From an uncultured Helcococcus sp. (GTDB lineage: Bacteria > Bacillota > Clostridia > Tissierellales > Peptoniphilaceae), in contig CALAZW010000066.1 in the NCBI GenBank assembly GCA_937926545.1, positions 1-64,000 of the forward strand: a DNA stretch of 64,000 nucleotides, in the 5' to 3' direction. The notes beneath the pieces are model-generated. The model was not told the DNA's origin, did not search any database, and saw only the letters and a program-made list of their open reading frames with translations. Both the position numbers and the translations under genes were made by a program. Below, one piece after another: positions 8,356-16,334 of the stretch (position 1 is its first letter; the number at the start of each line of letters is the position of its first letter).

Positions 8356-8727
8356 ATGTGGGAAAAAATTAAGGACTTCTTCTATTATTTCTTTGATATT
8401 ATTTTAGCCATATTAATAATTGGCGGCATAAGTTTTATTATTTATACCAATTTAGATTATCTGATAAACTTAGATCATAAAGATATAAATGCCAATGCTC
8501 AAGTAGAGGAAAAAAAGGAAGAAGATTTACTTATAGATGTTGATATTCCAAAGGACATCAAGTCCGAGGACCTGGCTATCTTGCTAGAAAGCTACGGTTT
8601 AATAAATGATAAAAAAGACTTTGAGGACAAACTTAACAACTATAAGAAGGACTCAGAAATTAATACTGGGAATTTTAAGATAAAAAGCAATATTGCCATG
8701 GATGACCTAATTAAAATTCTCAAATAA
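8356..8727 (+). CDS. Small membrane-anchored protein with an MltG/YceG-like (LysM-like) subdomain
   Basis: A 123-residue protein with one N-terminal transmembrane segment (about 9-34, after a short M-W-E-K-I-K-D start), an acidic linker, then about 60 residues that follow the pattern of the non-catalytic N-terminal part of the endolytic transglycosylase MltG: I-P-x(4)-S-x-D-L-A-x-L-L-E-x-x-G-L-I, a middle helix, G-N-F-K-I, then M-D-D-L-I-K-I-L. The MltG catalytic domain is absent. AAAGGAGAG lies before the ATG. It may be a scaffold or glycan-binding protein, or a relic; function not established. Confidence 0.7.
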   Translation: MWEKIKDFFYYFFDIILAILIIGGISFIIYTNLDYLINLDHKDINANAQVEEKKEEDLLIDVDIPKDIKSEDLAILLESYGLINDKKDFEDKLNNYKKDSEINTGNFKIKSNIAMDDLIKILK

Positions 8728-8730
8728 AAT

Positions 8731-8750
8731 AAAGCCCTCAAAAGGGCTTT
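8731..8750. terminator. Convergent terminator hairpin
   Basis: AAAGCCCT and AGGGCTTT form a perfect 8-bp stem around CAAA. On the minus strand the stem is followed by ATTTTATTT, so it would end the long alaS operon; on the plus strand it closes the YceG-like gene. It overlaps the stop codon of the minus-strand gene. Confidence 0.8.
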
Positions 8751-9291
8751 ATCCATTGTTTACATATGAATCAATTCTCGATGTTCTAACATCGTCAACA
8801 AAACAATTTTTATCAATCAATAATTGTTTGATCTCTCCACTTTTTGAATGTAGGATTGATCTTTTTTTATTTTTAAAATATATTTCAAAAATACTAGTCT
8901 TTAAATTCTTAGAGTGTAACTTTATATAGTAAGCTTCCATTTCTCCAGGTTCTGCTAGTTCTACCATGGCTCTAGTGGCCTTGTCCTTTTCATTATAGTA
9001 ATTCAACTTATTATTGTTTTCATACTTATACTTTTTCAAGTTGTTTTCATCCTTATATTTATTTGATAAATAAAGGGATGTTTTAGCCATGGTATTGTAA
9101 TAGTGATAGTTATACATGCCCTGTTGGAAGTTAGCTATATTTGAGAAAGGTCTTAAATTAAGCCTTTCAATGAGTTCATGATTTTTTTCATTAAACTCTT
9201 CTTTAGAGATGGCACCTTCTTCTAAAAGATCTATATAGTCATCTCTATATATTAAAAATTCTTCTAGCTTTTGTCTTTCTGATTTGACCAT
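8749..9291 (-). CDS. Conserved clostridial protein of unknown function (DUF6648-like)
   Basis: A 180-residue soluble, charged, helix-rich protein. The segment E-G-A-I-S-K-E-E-F, then L-N-L-R-P-F, then Q-G-M-Y-N-Y-x-Y-Y-N, is what I remember of clostridial DUF6648 proteins; this assignment is from memory and not certain. No catalytic motif or membrane segment is visible. Its ATG overlaps the stop of the P-loop ATPase gene (TAATG), so the pair is coupled. An in-frame TTG two codons upstream is less likely as the start. Last gene of the long operon. Confidence 0.65.
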   Translation of the reverse strand: MVKSERQKLEEFLIYRDDYIDLLEEGAISKEEFNEKNHELIERLNLRPFSNIANFQQGMYNYHYYNTMAKTSLYLSNKYKDENNLKKYKYENNNKLNYYNEKDKATRAMVELAEPGEMEAYYIKLHSKNLKTSIFEIYFKNKKRSILHSKSGEIKQLLIDKNCFVDDVRTSRIDSYVNNG

Positions 9292-9707
9292 TAGCAAAGA
9301 ACTTTGTAGTTCACACCTGCCTCTGGTAGTTCATCTTGACATTTATCAAGTCCCATATAGAACTCAACATTATATTCGTCAGCTAAGAATTTTAAATTTT
9401 CAATTAATGCAACAAATGTATCTTCGTTAAAGTTAATAATTTCATAGATACCATCAATATATATTTTTTCAACATCGTAATCTCTAGATACTATACCAGC
9501 TAAGAAGCCATATAACATTTGAGTGTTTTTAATGCCGAATTTATTAGCGTTTATTAATCTTACAGCATAGTCTAGGGTAAAGATATGGGAATCATCTGTA
9601 TCTATAAAGACTATATTTCCATTTCCTCTTTCCTTTTCAGCATTTGCTTGTTCAATTAACCATTTTGTTTTCCCGCTTCCTGATGGACCTAAAACTAAAT
9701 TAATCAT
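9291..9707 (-). CDS. Small P-loop ATP-binding protein
   Basis: A 138-residue protein opening with M-I-N-L-V-L-G-P-S-G-S-G-K-T, a Walker A motif. A Walker B-like strand (K-I-Y-I-D-G-I) lies near residue 85, then an ALIENLKFLADEY helix and a strand typical of RecA-like ATPases. It has only one compact nucleotide-binding domain. Similar short clostridial proteins are often given a generic ATP-binding annotation; no specific role is known to me. The AGTAAA-spaced GGAG upstream supports the start, and it is coupled to the following DUF6648-like gene. Confidence 0.75.
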   Translation of the reverse strand: MINLVLGPSGSGKTKWLIEQANAEKERGNGNIVFIDTDDSHIFTLDYAVRLINANKFGIKNTQMLYGFLAGIVSRDYDVEKIYIDGIYEIINFNEDTFVALIENLKFLADEYNVEFYMGLDKCQDELPEAGVNYKVLC

Positions 9708-9726
9708 TTTACTCTCCGCCTTTCAT

Positions 9727-10647
9727 TTATTTTATTAAATCGCCTTGCTTATATTCATTATAATTCATTTTGATAACAATTTCATCATGTATTTTTCGCC
9801 ATGACTGATTCCAATTACAAAAAACTGAATCTTCCTCTGGAACTCTCCCCAATAACCTTTGAACTACCACATCTTCATTAAGATGTCTTAAAAATAAGAT
9901 TACCCGATCCATAAACACTTCTTTGCTTACCAGCTCAAATTCTTTATTTTCATACATTTTCGCCAGTTTAGTGTTCTTAACTATGTAGAGGGAGTGTACC
10001 TTTACCTCATCCACACCTAAGACATTAAGTATTTTTGCTGTCTCTATAATATCCAAATCATTTTCCCATGGAAGTCCAATAATTACATGGGTACAAATCC
10101 TAATGTTATTTTCTTTTAACTTCCTGGTTATATCTATGAATTCTGATAGACCATGACCCCTATTAAGTATTTTTAAGATTTGATAGTTTACAGTTTGAAG
10201 TCCTAGCTCCACTACAATATCAATACCTGTTTCTTCCTGGAATTCTCTCATAAATCTAATCTTCTCATCGCTAATAGAATCTGGCCTGGTGGATACGGAA
10301 ATCCCAACTATATCATCCAGCCTACATTGGTTAATCATGTCCTTAAAGTCATCATCTGCCATATAGGTATTGGTAAAGTTTTGAAAATAGGCTATAAATT
10401 TTTTAGCCTTATATCTACTTGATATATAGTCCTTATTTTTTAATAGTTGCTCTTTTATGGTGAGCTGGTCTGATAGATTCTCAAAAGAACCTCCAGACTC
10501 ACCACAAAATATACAACCACCATATCCAATCCTGCCATCTCTATTGGGACAAGTAAGGTCTAGTTTAACAGGTAATTTATATACCTTTTCCCCATATTCT
10601 TCCAAGAGATATTGGGAATAGACCTTGTATGGCTTATCTAAATTCAT
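9727..10647 (-). CDS. TIGR01212-type radical SAM protein (YtqA/YhcC family)
   Basis: A 306-residue radical SAM enzyme. Near residue 30 is C-P-N-R-D-G, then about ten residues on G-C-I-F-C-G, giving the family's atypical wide C-x(n)-C-x-x-C cluster motif for the 4Fe-4S centre. Later segments S-V-S-T-R-P-D, E-L-G-L-Q-T-V and H-V-I-I-G-L-P-W-E match the TIM-barrel of the TIGR01212 family. The substrate is unknown to me. It starts 2 nt after the His-rich DUF1292 gene and is followed by the P-loop ATPase gene, so all three are co-transcribed. Confidence 0.88.
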   Translation of the reverse strand: MNLDKPYKVYSQYLLEEYGEKVYKLPVKLDLTCPNRDGRIGYGGCIFCGESGGSFENLSDQLTIKEQLLKNKDYISSRYKAKKFIAYFQNFTNTYMADDDFKDMINQCRLDDIVGISVSTRPDSISDEKIRFMREFQEETGIDIVVELGLQTVNYQILKILNRGHGLSEFIDITRKLKENNIRICTHVIIGLPWENDLDIIETAKILNVLGVDEVKVHSLYIVKNTKLAKMYENKEFELVSKEVFMDRVILFLRHLNEDVVVQRLLGRVPEEDSVFCNWNQSWRKIHDEIVIKMNYNEYKQGDLIK

Positions 10648-10649
10648 TT

Positions 10650-11147
10650 TTATTCGTGGTCGTGTTTACAACAATGACCATCTTCATGTTTATGGCCATC
10701 TTCTTTACAGCAGTGACCATCTTCATGTTTATGACCATCTTCTTTACAGCAATGATCATCATCGTGATCGTGTCCACAACATCCTTCATGATCATGGTCG
10801 TGTCCGTGTCCACAACATCCATCATGGTCATGGTCATGATCGTGATCGTGGTCGCTAACTAAACTATAGTAAGCTTCTGCTGCTAAATTGAATTCTTCTT
10901 CACTTTCAATCATGGAGATTTCAATTTCTTCATCTTCTTTTTCATGGAATCTATATAATAATACTTCATCAGCTTCTTCACCTTCTACTAAAGGTAATAA
11001 GGCTACGTATTCCATATCATCAAGGTCAAATACTCCTAGAACAGCACATTCTAATTCTGTGTCATCTTCTAGAGTTAAATGAATTGTTTCAAAATCTTCG
11101 AATTCTTCAAATTCTTCATTCATTTCTAAATCTTTATTATCTGTCAT
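10650..11147 (-). CDS. DUF1292 (YrzB-like) protein with a His/Cys-rich putative metal-binding tail
   Basis: A 165-residue protein in two parts. Residues 1-97 are an acidic DUF1292 domain (segments I-H-L-T-L-E-D-D-T-E-L-E-C and Y-V-A-L-L-P-L, then an E-E-E-F-N-L-A-A-E helix). From residue 98 there is a 68-residue tail holding 20 histidines and 10 cysteines: an alternating His-Asp run, then five Cys-Cys pairs separated by G-H, D-H and H-K-H-E-D units, two of them an exact 13-residue repeat. Such tails bind Zn, Ni, Co or Cu in proteins like SlyD and HypB; binding here is inferred. A second, tail-less DUF1292 gene lies upstream in the same operon (18685-18918). Confidence 0.85.
   Translation of the reverse strand: MTDNKDLEMNEEFEEFEDFETIHLTLEDDTELECAVLGVFDLDDMEYVALLPLVEGEEADEVLLYRFHEKEDEEIEISMIESEEEFNLAAEAYYSLVSDHDHDHDHDHDGCCGHGHDHDHEGCCGHDHDDDHCCKEDGHKHEDGHCCKEDGHKHEDGHCCKHDHE
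10676..10753. repeat. Two tandem 39-bp units inside the His/Cys-rich tail
   Basis: Units 10676-10714 and 10715-10753 differ at only a few bases and encode the same 13 residues (C-C-K-E-D-G-H-K-H-E-D-G-H phase). The repeat keeps the reading frame, so copy number could change tail length without a frameshift. Confidence 0.85.
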
Positions 11148-11199
11148 ATTATCCTCCTTGGGCTATACTCTATTTATACCCCATTGTTAATTTTTTATT

Positions 11200-12642
11200 C
11201 TATAGTCTGGCTAATATATCATATATATATTCTCTGATAAATTCAGTGGATTTAATTGATAGTTTTTCTTCTGGAGTATGAGCTCCTTCTATATCTGGGC
11301 CTATGGAAATCATGTCCATGTCCGGATATTTTTCACTTATAATACCACATTCTAAACCAGCGTGAATAGTGCTGATATTTAACTCCTTTTCAGTTAGTTC
11401 TTTATAGGAAATTCTAGCAACCTCTTTTAAGGCAGAAACTTCTTTAGGTTCCCACATAGGATAACCTTCACTTAAGGTCATTGTAGCACCTACTAACTTA
11501 GCCACTTCCTCCACCTTATTTATAAGGTTTTCTCTTTCCTCTTCTTTTGAACTTCTTATTGATATACTAATATTAAATTTATCATCACCTGTTCTAACAA
11601 TAGCCAGGTTATTTGAAGATTGAACTTGATCAGTTTCCCCATCCATAGTATTTACCCCGTGAGGTAATAACTGGATTAAATTTAACATTTTTTTCGCGTC
11701 GTCAGAGTCTATAAAGACATTTTCTTCACCTAGTTCTTCGTAGGAAAATGAAATATCAGGCTCTCTTTTTAGTGAGTTTTCCACATATTCATTGGTTATT
11801 CTAGTGTAGACTTCCTTAAATTTATCAAGGTCATCACTATCCATGCCAACAGTTATTTCAGCTTGCGAAGGTATGGCATTGTGTTTAGTTCCACCGTTGA
11901 TTGCAAATAAACTCATTGGTATCTCTGTTTTTATCTTTCTGATGTATTCAGATATAAGTTTAATGGCATTTATATTGTTACTGCCTATAGTCATACCTGA
12001 GTGACCACCTTTAAGACCGGATAGGGATATTTTTACAGTTTTTTTAGTTTCGGCTTCCACCCTTTTAATGTTTAAGTCCAAATAGGAGTTTATCCCACCT
12101 GCACAACCAATTATCAAGGTACCTTCTTCTTCTGTGTCAATATTAATCAGTTTCTTTCCCTTTAATAGATCTTTAGATAAACCTATTACTCCATCCATAC
12201 CAGTTTCTTCTGTAGCAGTTATAATAACTTCTATTGGAGGATGGGCTATAGTGTCATTTTCTAAAATATCCAAGGCAAGGGCCACACCAATACCATTATC
12301 TGCTCCCAATGTTGTCTTGTTAGCCCTAACATAATCACCTTCAACTCGAATTTCTATGGGATCCTTACAGAAGTCGTGATCTGAATCTTCAGTTTTTTCA
12401 CAAACCATATCCATATGTGCCTGTAAGATAACTCCCTCGTGATTTTCATAACCAATAGTTGCAGGTTTTTTAATATATATATTTAGAAACTCATCTTGGA
12501 TTGTAGTAAGGCCAAGACTTTCTCCAAACATTTTTAAATAATTACTTACCTCTTCTTCTTGGTTGGAACATCTAGGTATTTTATTAAGTTTTACAAAATT
12601 GTTAAATACATTTGAAGCAGTTGAGTTAATTAATCTTTCCAT
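11200..12642 (-). CDS. pepD: Xaa-His dipeptidase / aminoacyl-histidine dipeptidase (M20 family)
   Basis: A 480-residue cytoplasmic zinc peptidase that splits dipeptides, classically beta-alanyl- or Xaa-histidine. M20 metal ligands are seen in L-Q-A-H-M-D-M-V (near residue 80), L-G-A-D-N-G-I-G (near 118) and T-E-E-T-G-M-D (near 148); the inserted dimerisation domain occupies about 205-370. The length and the L-I-N-I-D-T-E-E-E-G segment match PepD rather than PepT or PepV. It lies in the long operon between a parvulin and the His-rich DUF1292 gene, and fits peptide use by an amino-acid fermenter. Confidence 0.9.
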   Translation of the reverse strand: MERLINSTASNVFNNFVKLNKIPRCSNQEEEVSNYLKMFGESLGLTTIQDEFLNIYIKKPATIGYENHEGVILQAHMDMVCEKTEDSDHDFCKDPIEIRVEGDYVRANKTTLGADNGIGVALALDILENDTIAHPPIEVIITATEETGMDGVIGLSKDLLKGKKLINIDTEEEGTLIIGCAGGINSYLDLNIKRVEAETKKTVKISLSGLKGGHSGMTIGSNNINAIKLISEYIRKIKTEIPMSLFAINGGTKHNAIPSQAEITVGMDSDDLDKFKEVYTRITNEYVENSLKREPDISFSYEELGEENVFIDSDDAKKMLNLIQLLPHGVNTMDGETDQVQSSNNLAIVRTGDDKFNISISIRSSKEEERENLINKVEEVAKLVGATMTLSEGYPMWEPKEVSALKEVARISYKELTEKELNISTIHAGLECGIISEKYPDMDMISIGPDIEGAHTPEEKLSIKSTEFIREYIYDILARL

Positions 12643-12651
12643 GATTTTTCC

Positions 12652-13395
12652 TTAAATAAAACTTTCAACTTCGTATTTATTATATAAGTTTTCTGTAACT
12701 TCTAAATACTTTTCTTGTTGCTTTTGTCCTAATAACATATTGTTAATATCTAATTTTACTGAATCAAAATCAGAGTCTTTTGCCATAGCCTTGTCGTCTA
12801 ACTTAATTAGGTGGTAACCAAATTGAGTTTGAACTGGTTCTGAAATACTTCCTACTTCCATTTCTACACAGGCATCTTCAAATTCTGGTACCATTTGTCC
12901 TGTGGAGAATATTCCTAATTCTCCACCAGCTTCTTTAGATGGACATGTTGAATATTCTTGTGCCAAGTCTTCAAATTTTTGACCTTCATCTAATTTAGCC
13001 TTAACTTCCTTAGCCTTGTCTTCGTCTTCAACTAAGATATGACTAGCCTTGAATGAGTACATAGGCTTAAACATTGCCTTGTTTTCTTCGTAAAATGCCT
13101 TTATTTCTTCTTCAGGTACTTCAACAGATTCTAAAACTTTTCTCATTGAGTATTGTTTTAACATTTGTTCCTTAGCAACATTTAATTCGTTGATAAAGTC
13201 TTCGTCTTCATCTAATTTATTTTCCTTAGCATCTAAGTAAATTAAGTGTTGGTTCATAAGTTCCTTGGCAACTTGATTAATTCCTTCTGGATTATTAAAT
13301 TGCATACCTTCTTGACCTAACAAGTTGATAAAATCTAATACATCTTTCTCAGTTACCTTAAAATCGCCTACCCTAGTTAAAATTCTTTCTTCCAT
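12652..13395 (-). CDS. Cytoplasmic parvulin-type peptidyl-prolyl isomerase
   Basis: A 247-residue protein with a SurA-like helical N-terminal region (about 1-105) and a parvulin domain (about 108-200) containing A-S-H-I-L-V, G-G-E-L-G-I-F, M-V-P-E-F-E and Q-F-G-Y-H-L-I-K-L. Unlike PrsA it has no signal peptide or lipobox, so it should act in the cytoplasm as a folding helper. ATG 13407 is in frame, but its GGAGG is part of that codon region and stands correctly spaced for ATG 13395, which is chosen. It overlaps the cvfB 3' end by 23 nt. Confidence 0.88.
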   Translation of the reverse strand: MEERILTRVGDFKVTEKDVLDFINLLGQEGMQFNNPEGINQVAKELMNQHLIYLDAKENKLDEDEDFINELNVAKEQMLKQYSMRKVLESVEVPEEEIKAFYEENKAMFKPMYSFKASHILVEDEDKAKEVKAKLDEGQKFEDLAQEYSTCPSKEAGGELGIFSTGQMVPEFEDACVEMEVGSISEPVQTQFGYHLIKLDDKAMAKDSDFDSVKLDINNMLLGQKQQEKYLEVTENLYNKYEVESFI

Positions 13396-14245
13396 TTTGT
13401 CCTCCATAATTTATCTGTATCCCATCATTTTTAAATATTATTCTCTTCTGTTTTAATAGTCTTCCAACAGATCTCTTAAATTGGGATTTACTCATATTGA
13501 ATATACTTCTTATGAGTCTACTGTCGCTCTTATCATTTACCTTCAAAAATCCACCATTGTCTCTTAATATATTGTATACAGCTTCGGCATCCTTGTTAAG
13601 CTCCACATACATCCTGTTATTAAAGGTCAAGTCGATTTTCCCATCTGGCTTTACCCTTTTAACTCTGGCCTTAACAGTTTCACCAACCTTCAATATTCCC
13701 ATGACTTCTTCTGAAGGAAGTAGCCCATTGTACTTATTATCAATTAGTACAAAGGCACCTATATCATAATTAAAGGCATAGACTTGACCTTCAACCCAAT
13801 CATTTTCTTCGTACTTAGGATCTTCATCAAAGTAGCTATCTACTTTCATGGTAGCACAAAGTCTATTGGATTTATCCAGGTAAAGTCCAACCAAATAATA
13901 AGCATATTTTTTTACCTTAACACTTTGTTCTTCAAAGGGTAAAAGTAAGTCCTTATCCAAGCCCCAATCCATAAAGGCACCGATTTTAGTAGTATCGATA
14001 ACTTGTAGAATGGCCAATTGGTTTAATTCCAACTTGGATTTTTTAGTTGTGGCTATTTGTCGATTGCTATTATCTAAGTAGATAAAAACTTCTATATCAT
14101 CCCCAACATTCCAATCTTTCTTAACATATTTTCTAGGTAATAATACATCTGTATTATTGTCCGTATCAGAATTCACATTTAAAAATGCTCCTACTGATGT
14201 AAATCTCTTGATGACTAAATTTTGTGTTTTTCCTAATTCTATCAT
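13373..14245 (-). CDS. cvfB: CvfB-family S1 RNA-binding protein
   Basis: A 290-residue protein made of successive S1-like OB folds (about 5-65, 70-130 and 150-212) and a C-terminal winged helix with M-S-K-S-Q-F-K-R-S-V-G-R-L-L-K, the CvfB layout. CvfB proteins bind RNA and affect virulence factor expression in staphylococci. It is joined by a 4-nt overlap to the yitT stop and overlaps the parvulin gene start. Its surroundings (RNase J, tRNA modification genes) suit an RNA-related role. Confidence 0.9.
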   Translation of the reverse strand: MIELGKTQNLVIKRFTSVGAFLNVNSDTDNNTDVLLPRKYVKKDWNVGDDIEVFIYLDNSNRQIATTKKSKLELNQLAILQVIDTTKIGAFMDWGLDKDLLLPFEEQSVKVKKYAYYLVGLYLDKSNRLCATMKVDSYFDEDPKYEENDWVEGQVYAFNYDIGAFVLIDNKYNGLLPSEEVMGILKVGETVKARVKRVKPDGKIDLTFNNRMYVELNKDAEAVYNILRDNGGFLKVNDKSDSRLIRSIFNMSKSQFKRSVGRLLKQKRIIFKNDGIQINYGGQNGRKNFN

Positions 14246-15096
14246 TTTATTGACTCCCTTGTAAAACCTTCTCCTATAACTTCACTTACATATTTAACAA
14301 ATACAAAAGCGTCAGGATCAATCTCATTTACAAACTCTTTTATTTTTATATATTGGGGCCTTTGGACTATGGTTACTAGTATATCTCTTGGATCTTTCGT
14401 ATAACCTCCAACTGCCTTATATATTGTCGTTCCTCTATTTAATTCTAAATTGATATAATCATTTATCGAATCCAAATTATCAGAAATAATTGTAACTGCA
14501 ATCTTAGTATTAAAGCCTGCAATAAACTTATCTACTAAGACTGAGGTTATAATATTTCCTATGATGGAGTATAACCCCTTTTCAATTCCCATTACCAAGG
14601 TGGCAGACACCAAAACCATTGAATCTGCTAAAAATATACTTTTACCTATTTCCAGGTGAAAGTATTTATTTATTATTTTACCTACTATATCCGTGCCTCC
14701 AGTTGAAGCATTTTCATTTAGGACTATGGCCAGTCCCATTGCCATAATACTGGAGCCAGCTACCACATTTACTATTACATCATTTACCAAAGTACTGGTC
14801 ATGGGTATAAATCTCTCATACAAAATAAGTAAGGCTGAATACACAAAAGTTCCCAGTAGGGTTAAAGCCCCAAATTGGCTGCCCAGGACGATAAATCCTA
14901 CGGCAAATAATATAATGTTTAACAAAGTAACTGTCAAACCTATATTTACTCCTGGAAAGGCGTGATGGATAATAACAGCCATACCTGATACACCACCTGA
15001 AGCTAATTCCTGAGGAATTAGAAAGAAATGTGATGCTGATGCCATAAGTAGGGCACCTATTAAGATAAAGGACAATTGCTTATGGATTCTTTTCAT
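14242..15096 (-). CDS. YitT-family membrane protein (DUF161 + DUF2179)
   Basis: A 284-residue integral membrane protein with five or six hydrophobic segments in the first 200 residues, including the family's repeated G-G-V-S-G and A-S-T-G-G-T-D-I-V glycine motifs, and a C-terminal cytoplasmic DUF2179 domain (about 205-280, ending D-P-D-A-F-V-F-V). Function of YitT proteins is not established. It ends in a 4-nt overlap with cvfB. A paralogue lies at 22854-23753. Confidence 0.9.
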   Translation of the reverse strand: MKRIHKQLSFILIGALLMASASHFFLIPQELASGGVSGMAVIIHHAFPGVNIGLTVTLLNIILFAVGFIVLGSQFGALTLLGTFVYSALLILYERFIPMTSTLVNDVIVNVVAGSSIMAMGLAIVLNENASTGGTDIVGKIINKYFHLEIGKSIFLADSMVLVSATLVMGIEKGLYSIIGNIITSVLVDKFIAGFNTKIAVTIISDNLDSINDYINLELNRGTTIYKAVGGYTKDPRDILVTIVQRPQYIKIKEFVNEIDPDAFVFVKYVSEVIGEGFTRESIK

Positions 15097-15107
15097 AATA
15101 CACCTTC

Positions 15108-16334
15108 TTAGTCTACTTTACGTCTAATCATATCTCCTTTTTTAGCCGGATAGTTAATATTTATCTTTAACATTTCTTGGGCGTGAGGAGCTGAATCTTT
15201 TTCCTGTCCGTTTTCATCTATTATTTTATCTATAGTAAATTCATGATAATCTTCATATGGTCCAAAAGCTTCCACCTTATCTCCAAGAGAAAACTTATTT
15301 CTTTGCTCTACAAGGGCCATTTGACTTTCTTCATCATAGTCCATTATTTGGGCTATAAAGTCATAGCCTCTAACATAGGAGCTAGTTTCGTAGTTTTGTC
15401 CTTCAGGTCCTGGCTTACCGTTTAAAAATCCTTTGGTAAAGTCCCTGTGGCTAGCTTTTTTAATCTCATCTAAAAGATAATTTTTGTATTCATCTGTAAA
15501 TCTATTTTCCAAGCAGGCATCTATAGCCAATCTATATGACCTTATAACAGTGGCCACATAATATTGAGTCTTAACCCTACCCTCTATCTTAAAACTGTTT
15601 ACACCTGCATCTATCAGGTCTCCCACATGTTCTAAAAGACATAGGTCCTTGGAGTTAAAAATAAATGTGCCCCTTTCATCTTCTTCAATTGGATAGTATT
15701 CCCCTGGTCTTTTTTCCTCAACCAAATTATACTTCCACCTGCAAGATTGAGCACAGTCTCCATGATTGGCATCTCTATTTGTCATATAGTTACTCAATAA
15801 ACATCTTCCTGAATAGGATATACACATGGCACCATGGACAAATACTTCCAACTCCATGTCTTCAGGTATATTATTTCTAATGTATCTAATTTCTTCTAGG
15901 GAAAGTTCCCTTGCTAAAACAACTCTTCTAGCTCCTAATTCATACCAGAAATTAACGGTCTCAGCATTTGTTATATTAGCCTGAGTACTAATGTGTAGCT
16001 CAATTCTTGGAGCTAAACTTTTAATCCTCATAAAAATTCCTGGATCGGCAACTATTACTCCATCAATAGCTATTTGATCCAAGTATTTTATATATTCATC
16101 AACCTCTGTAAAATCATTATTATGGGCGATAATATTCATGGTTATATAAACTTTTTTTCCCTTGGAATGAGCATATTCTACAGCCTCTTTTAACTCTTCA
16201 TCTGAAAAGTTCTTGGAAGCTGTTCTCAATCCATATTCCTTACCTGCCAAAAACACTGCATCTGCTCCATAGTCTATGGCAGTCTTTAATTTATCTATAT
16301 CTCCTGCTGGAGCTAATAATTCTAAATTTTGCAT
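15108..16334 (-). CDS. trhP: U32-family tRNA hydroxylation protein (TrhP-like)
   Basis: A 408-residue U32 'peptidase'-family protein. It begins L-E-L-L-A-P-A-G-D, and near residue 168 has H-G-A-M-C-x-S-Y-S-G-R-C-L-L-S followed by C-A-Q-S-C-R-W, the cysteine set that binds an Fe-S cluster in this family. Several U32 proteins (RlhA, TrhP) hydroxylate RNA with prephenate as a cofactor source. The preceding gene is the TrmR methyltransferase, overlapping by 13 nt, so together they most likely make 5-methoxyuridine at tRNA wobble position 34: TrhP forms 5-hydroxyuridine, TrmR methylates it. AGGAGG precedes the ATG. Confidence 0.88.
   Translation of the reverse strand: MQNLELLAPAGDIDKLKTAIDYGADAVFLAGKEYGLRTASKNFSDEELKEAVEYAHSKGKKVYITMNIIAHNNDFTEVDEYIKYLDQIAIDGVIVADPGIFMRIKSLAPRIELHISTQANITNAETVNFWYELGARRVVLARELSLEEIRYIRNNIPEDMELEVFVHGAMCISYSGRCLLSNYMTNRDANHGDCAQSCRWKYNLVEEKRPGEYYPIEEDERGTFIFNSKDLCLLEHVGDLIDAGVNSFKIEGRVKTQYYVATVIRSYRLAIDACLENRFTDEYKNYLLDEIKKASHRDFTKGFLNGKPGPEGQNYETSSYVRGYDFIAQIMDYDEESQMALVEQRNKFSLGDKVEAFGPYEDYHEFTIDKIIDENGQEKDSAPHAQEMLKININYPAKKGDMIRRKVD

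Noticed and set aside
10676..10753. CRISPR-like or transposon repeat
   Set aside because: The units are directly abutting, without spacers, stay in frame and encode part of the DUF1292 protein.
10625..10862. Open frames on both strands over the His/Cys-rich tail
   Set aside because: They are by-products of the low-complexity GAC/CAT-rich repeat. Only the minus-strand frame continues into a real DUF1292 domain with a ribosome site.
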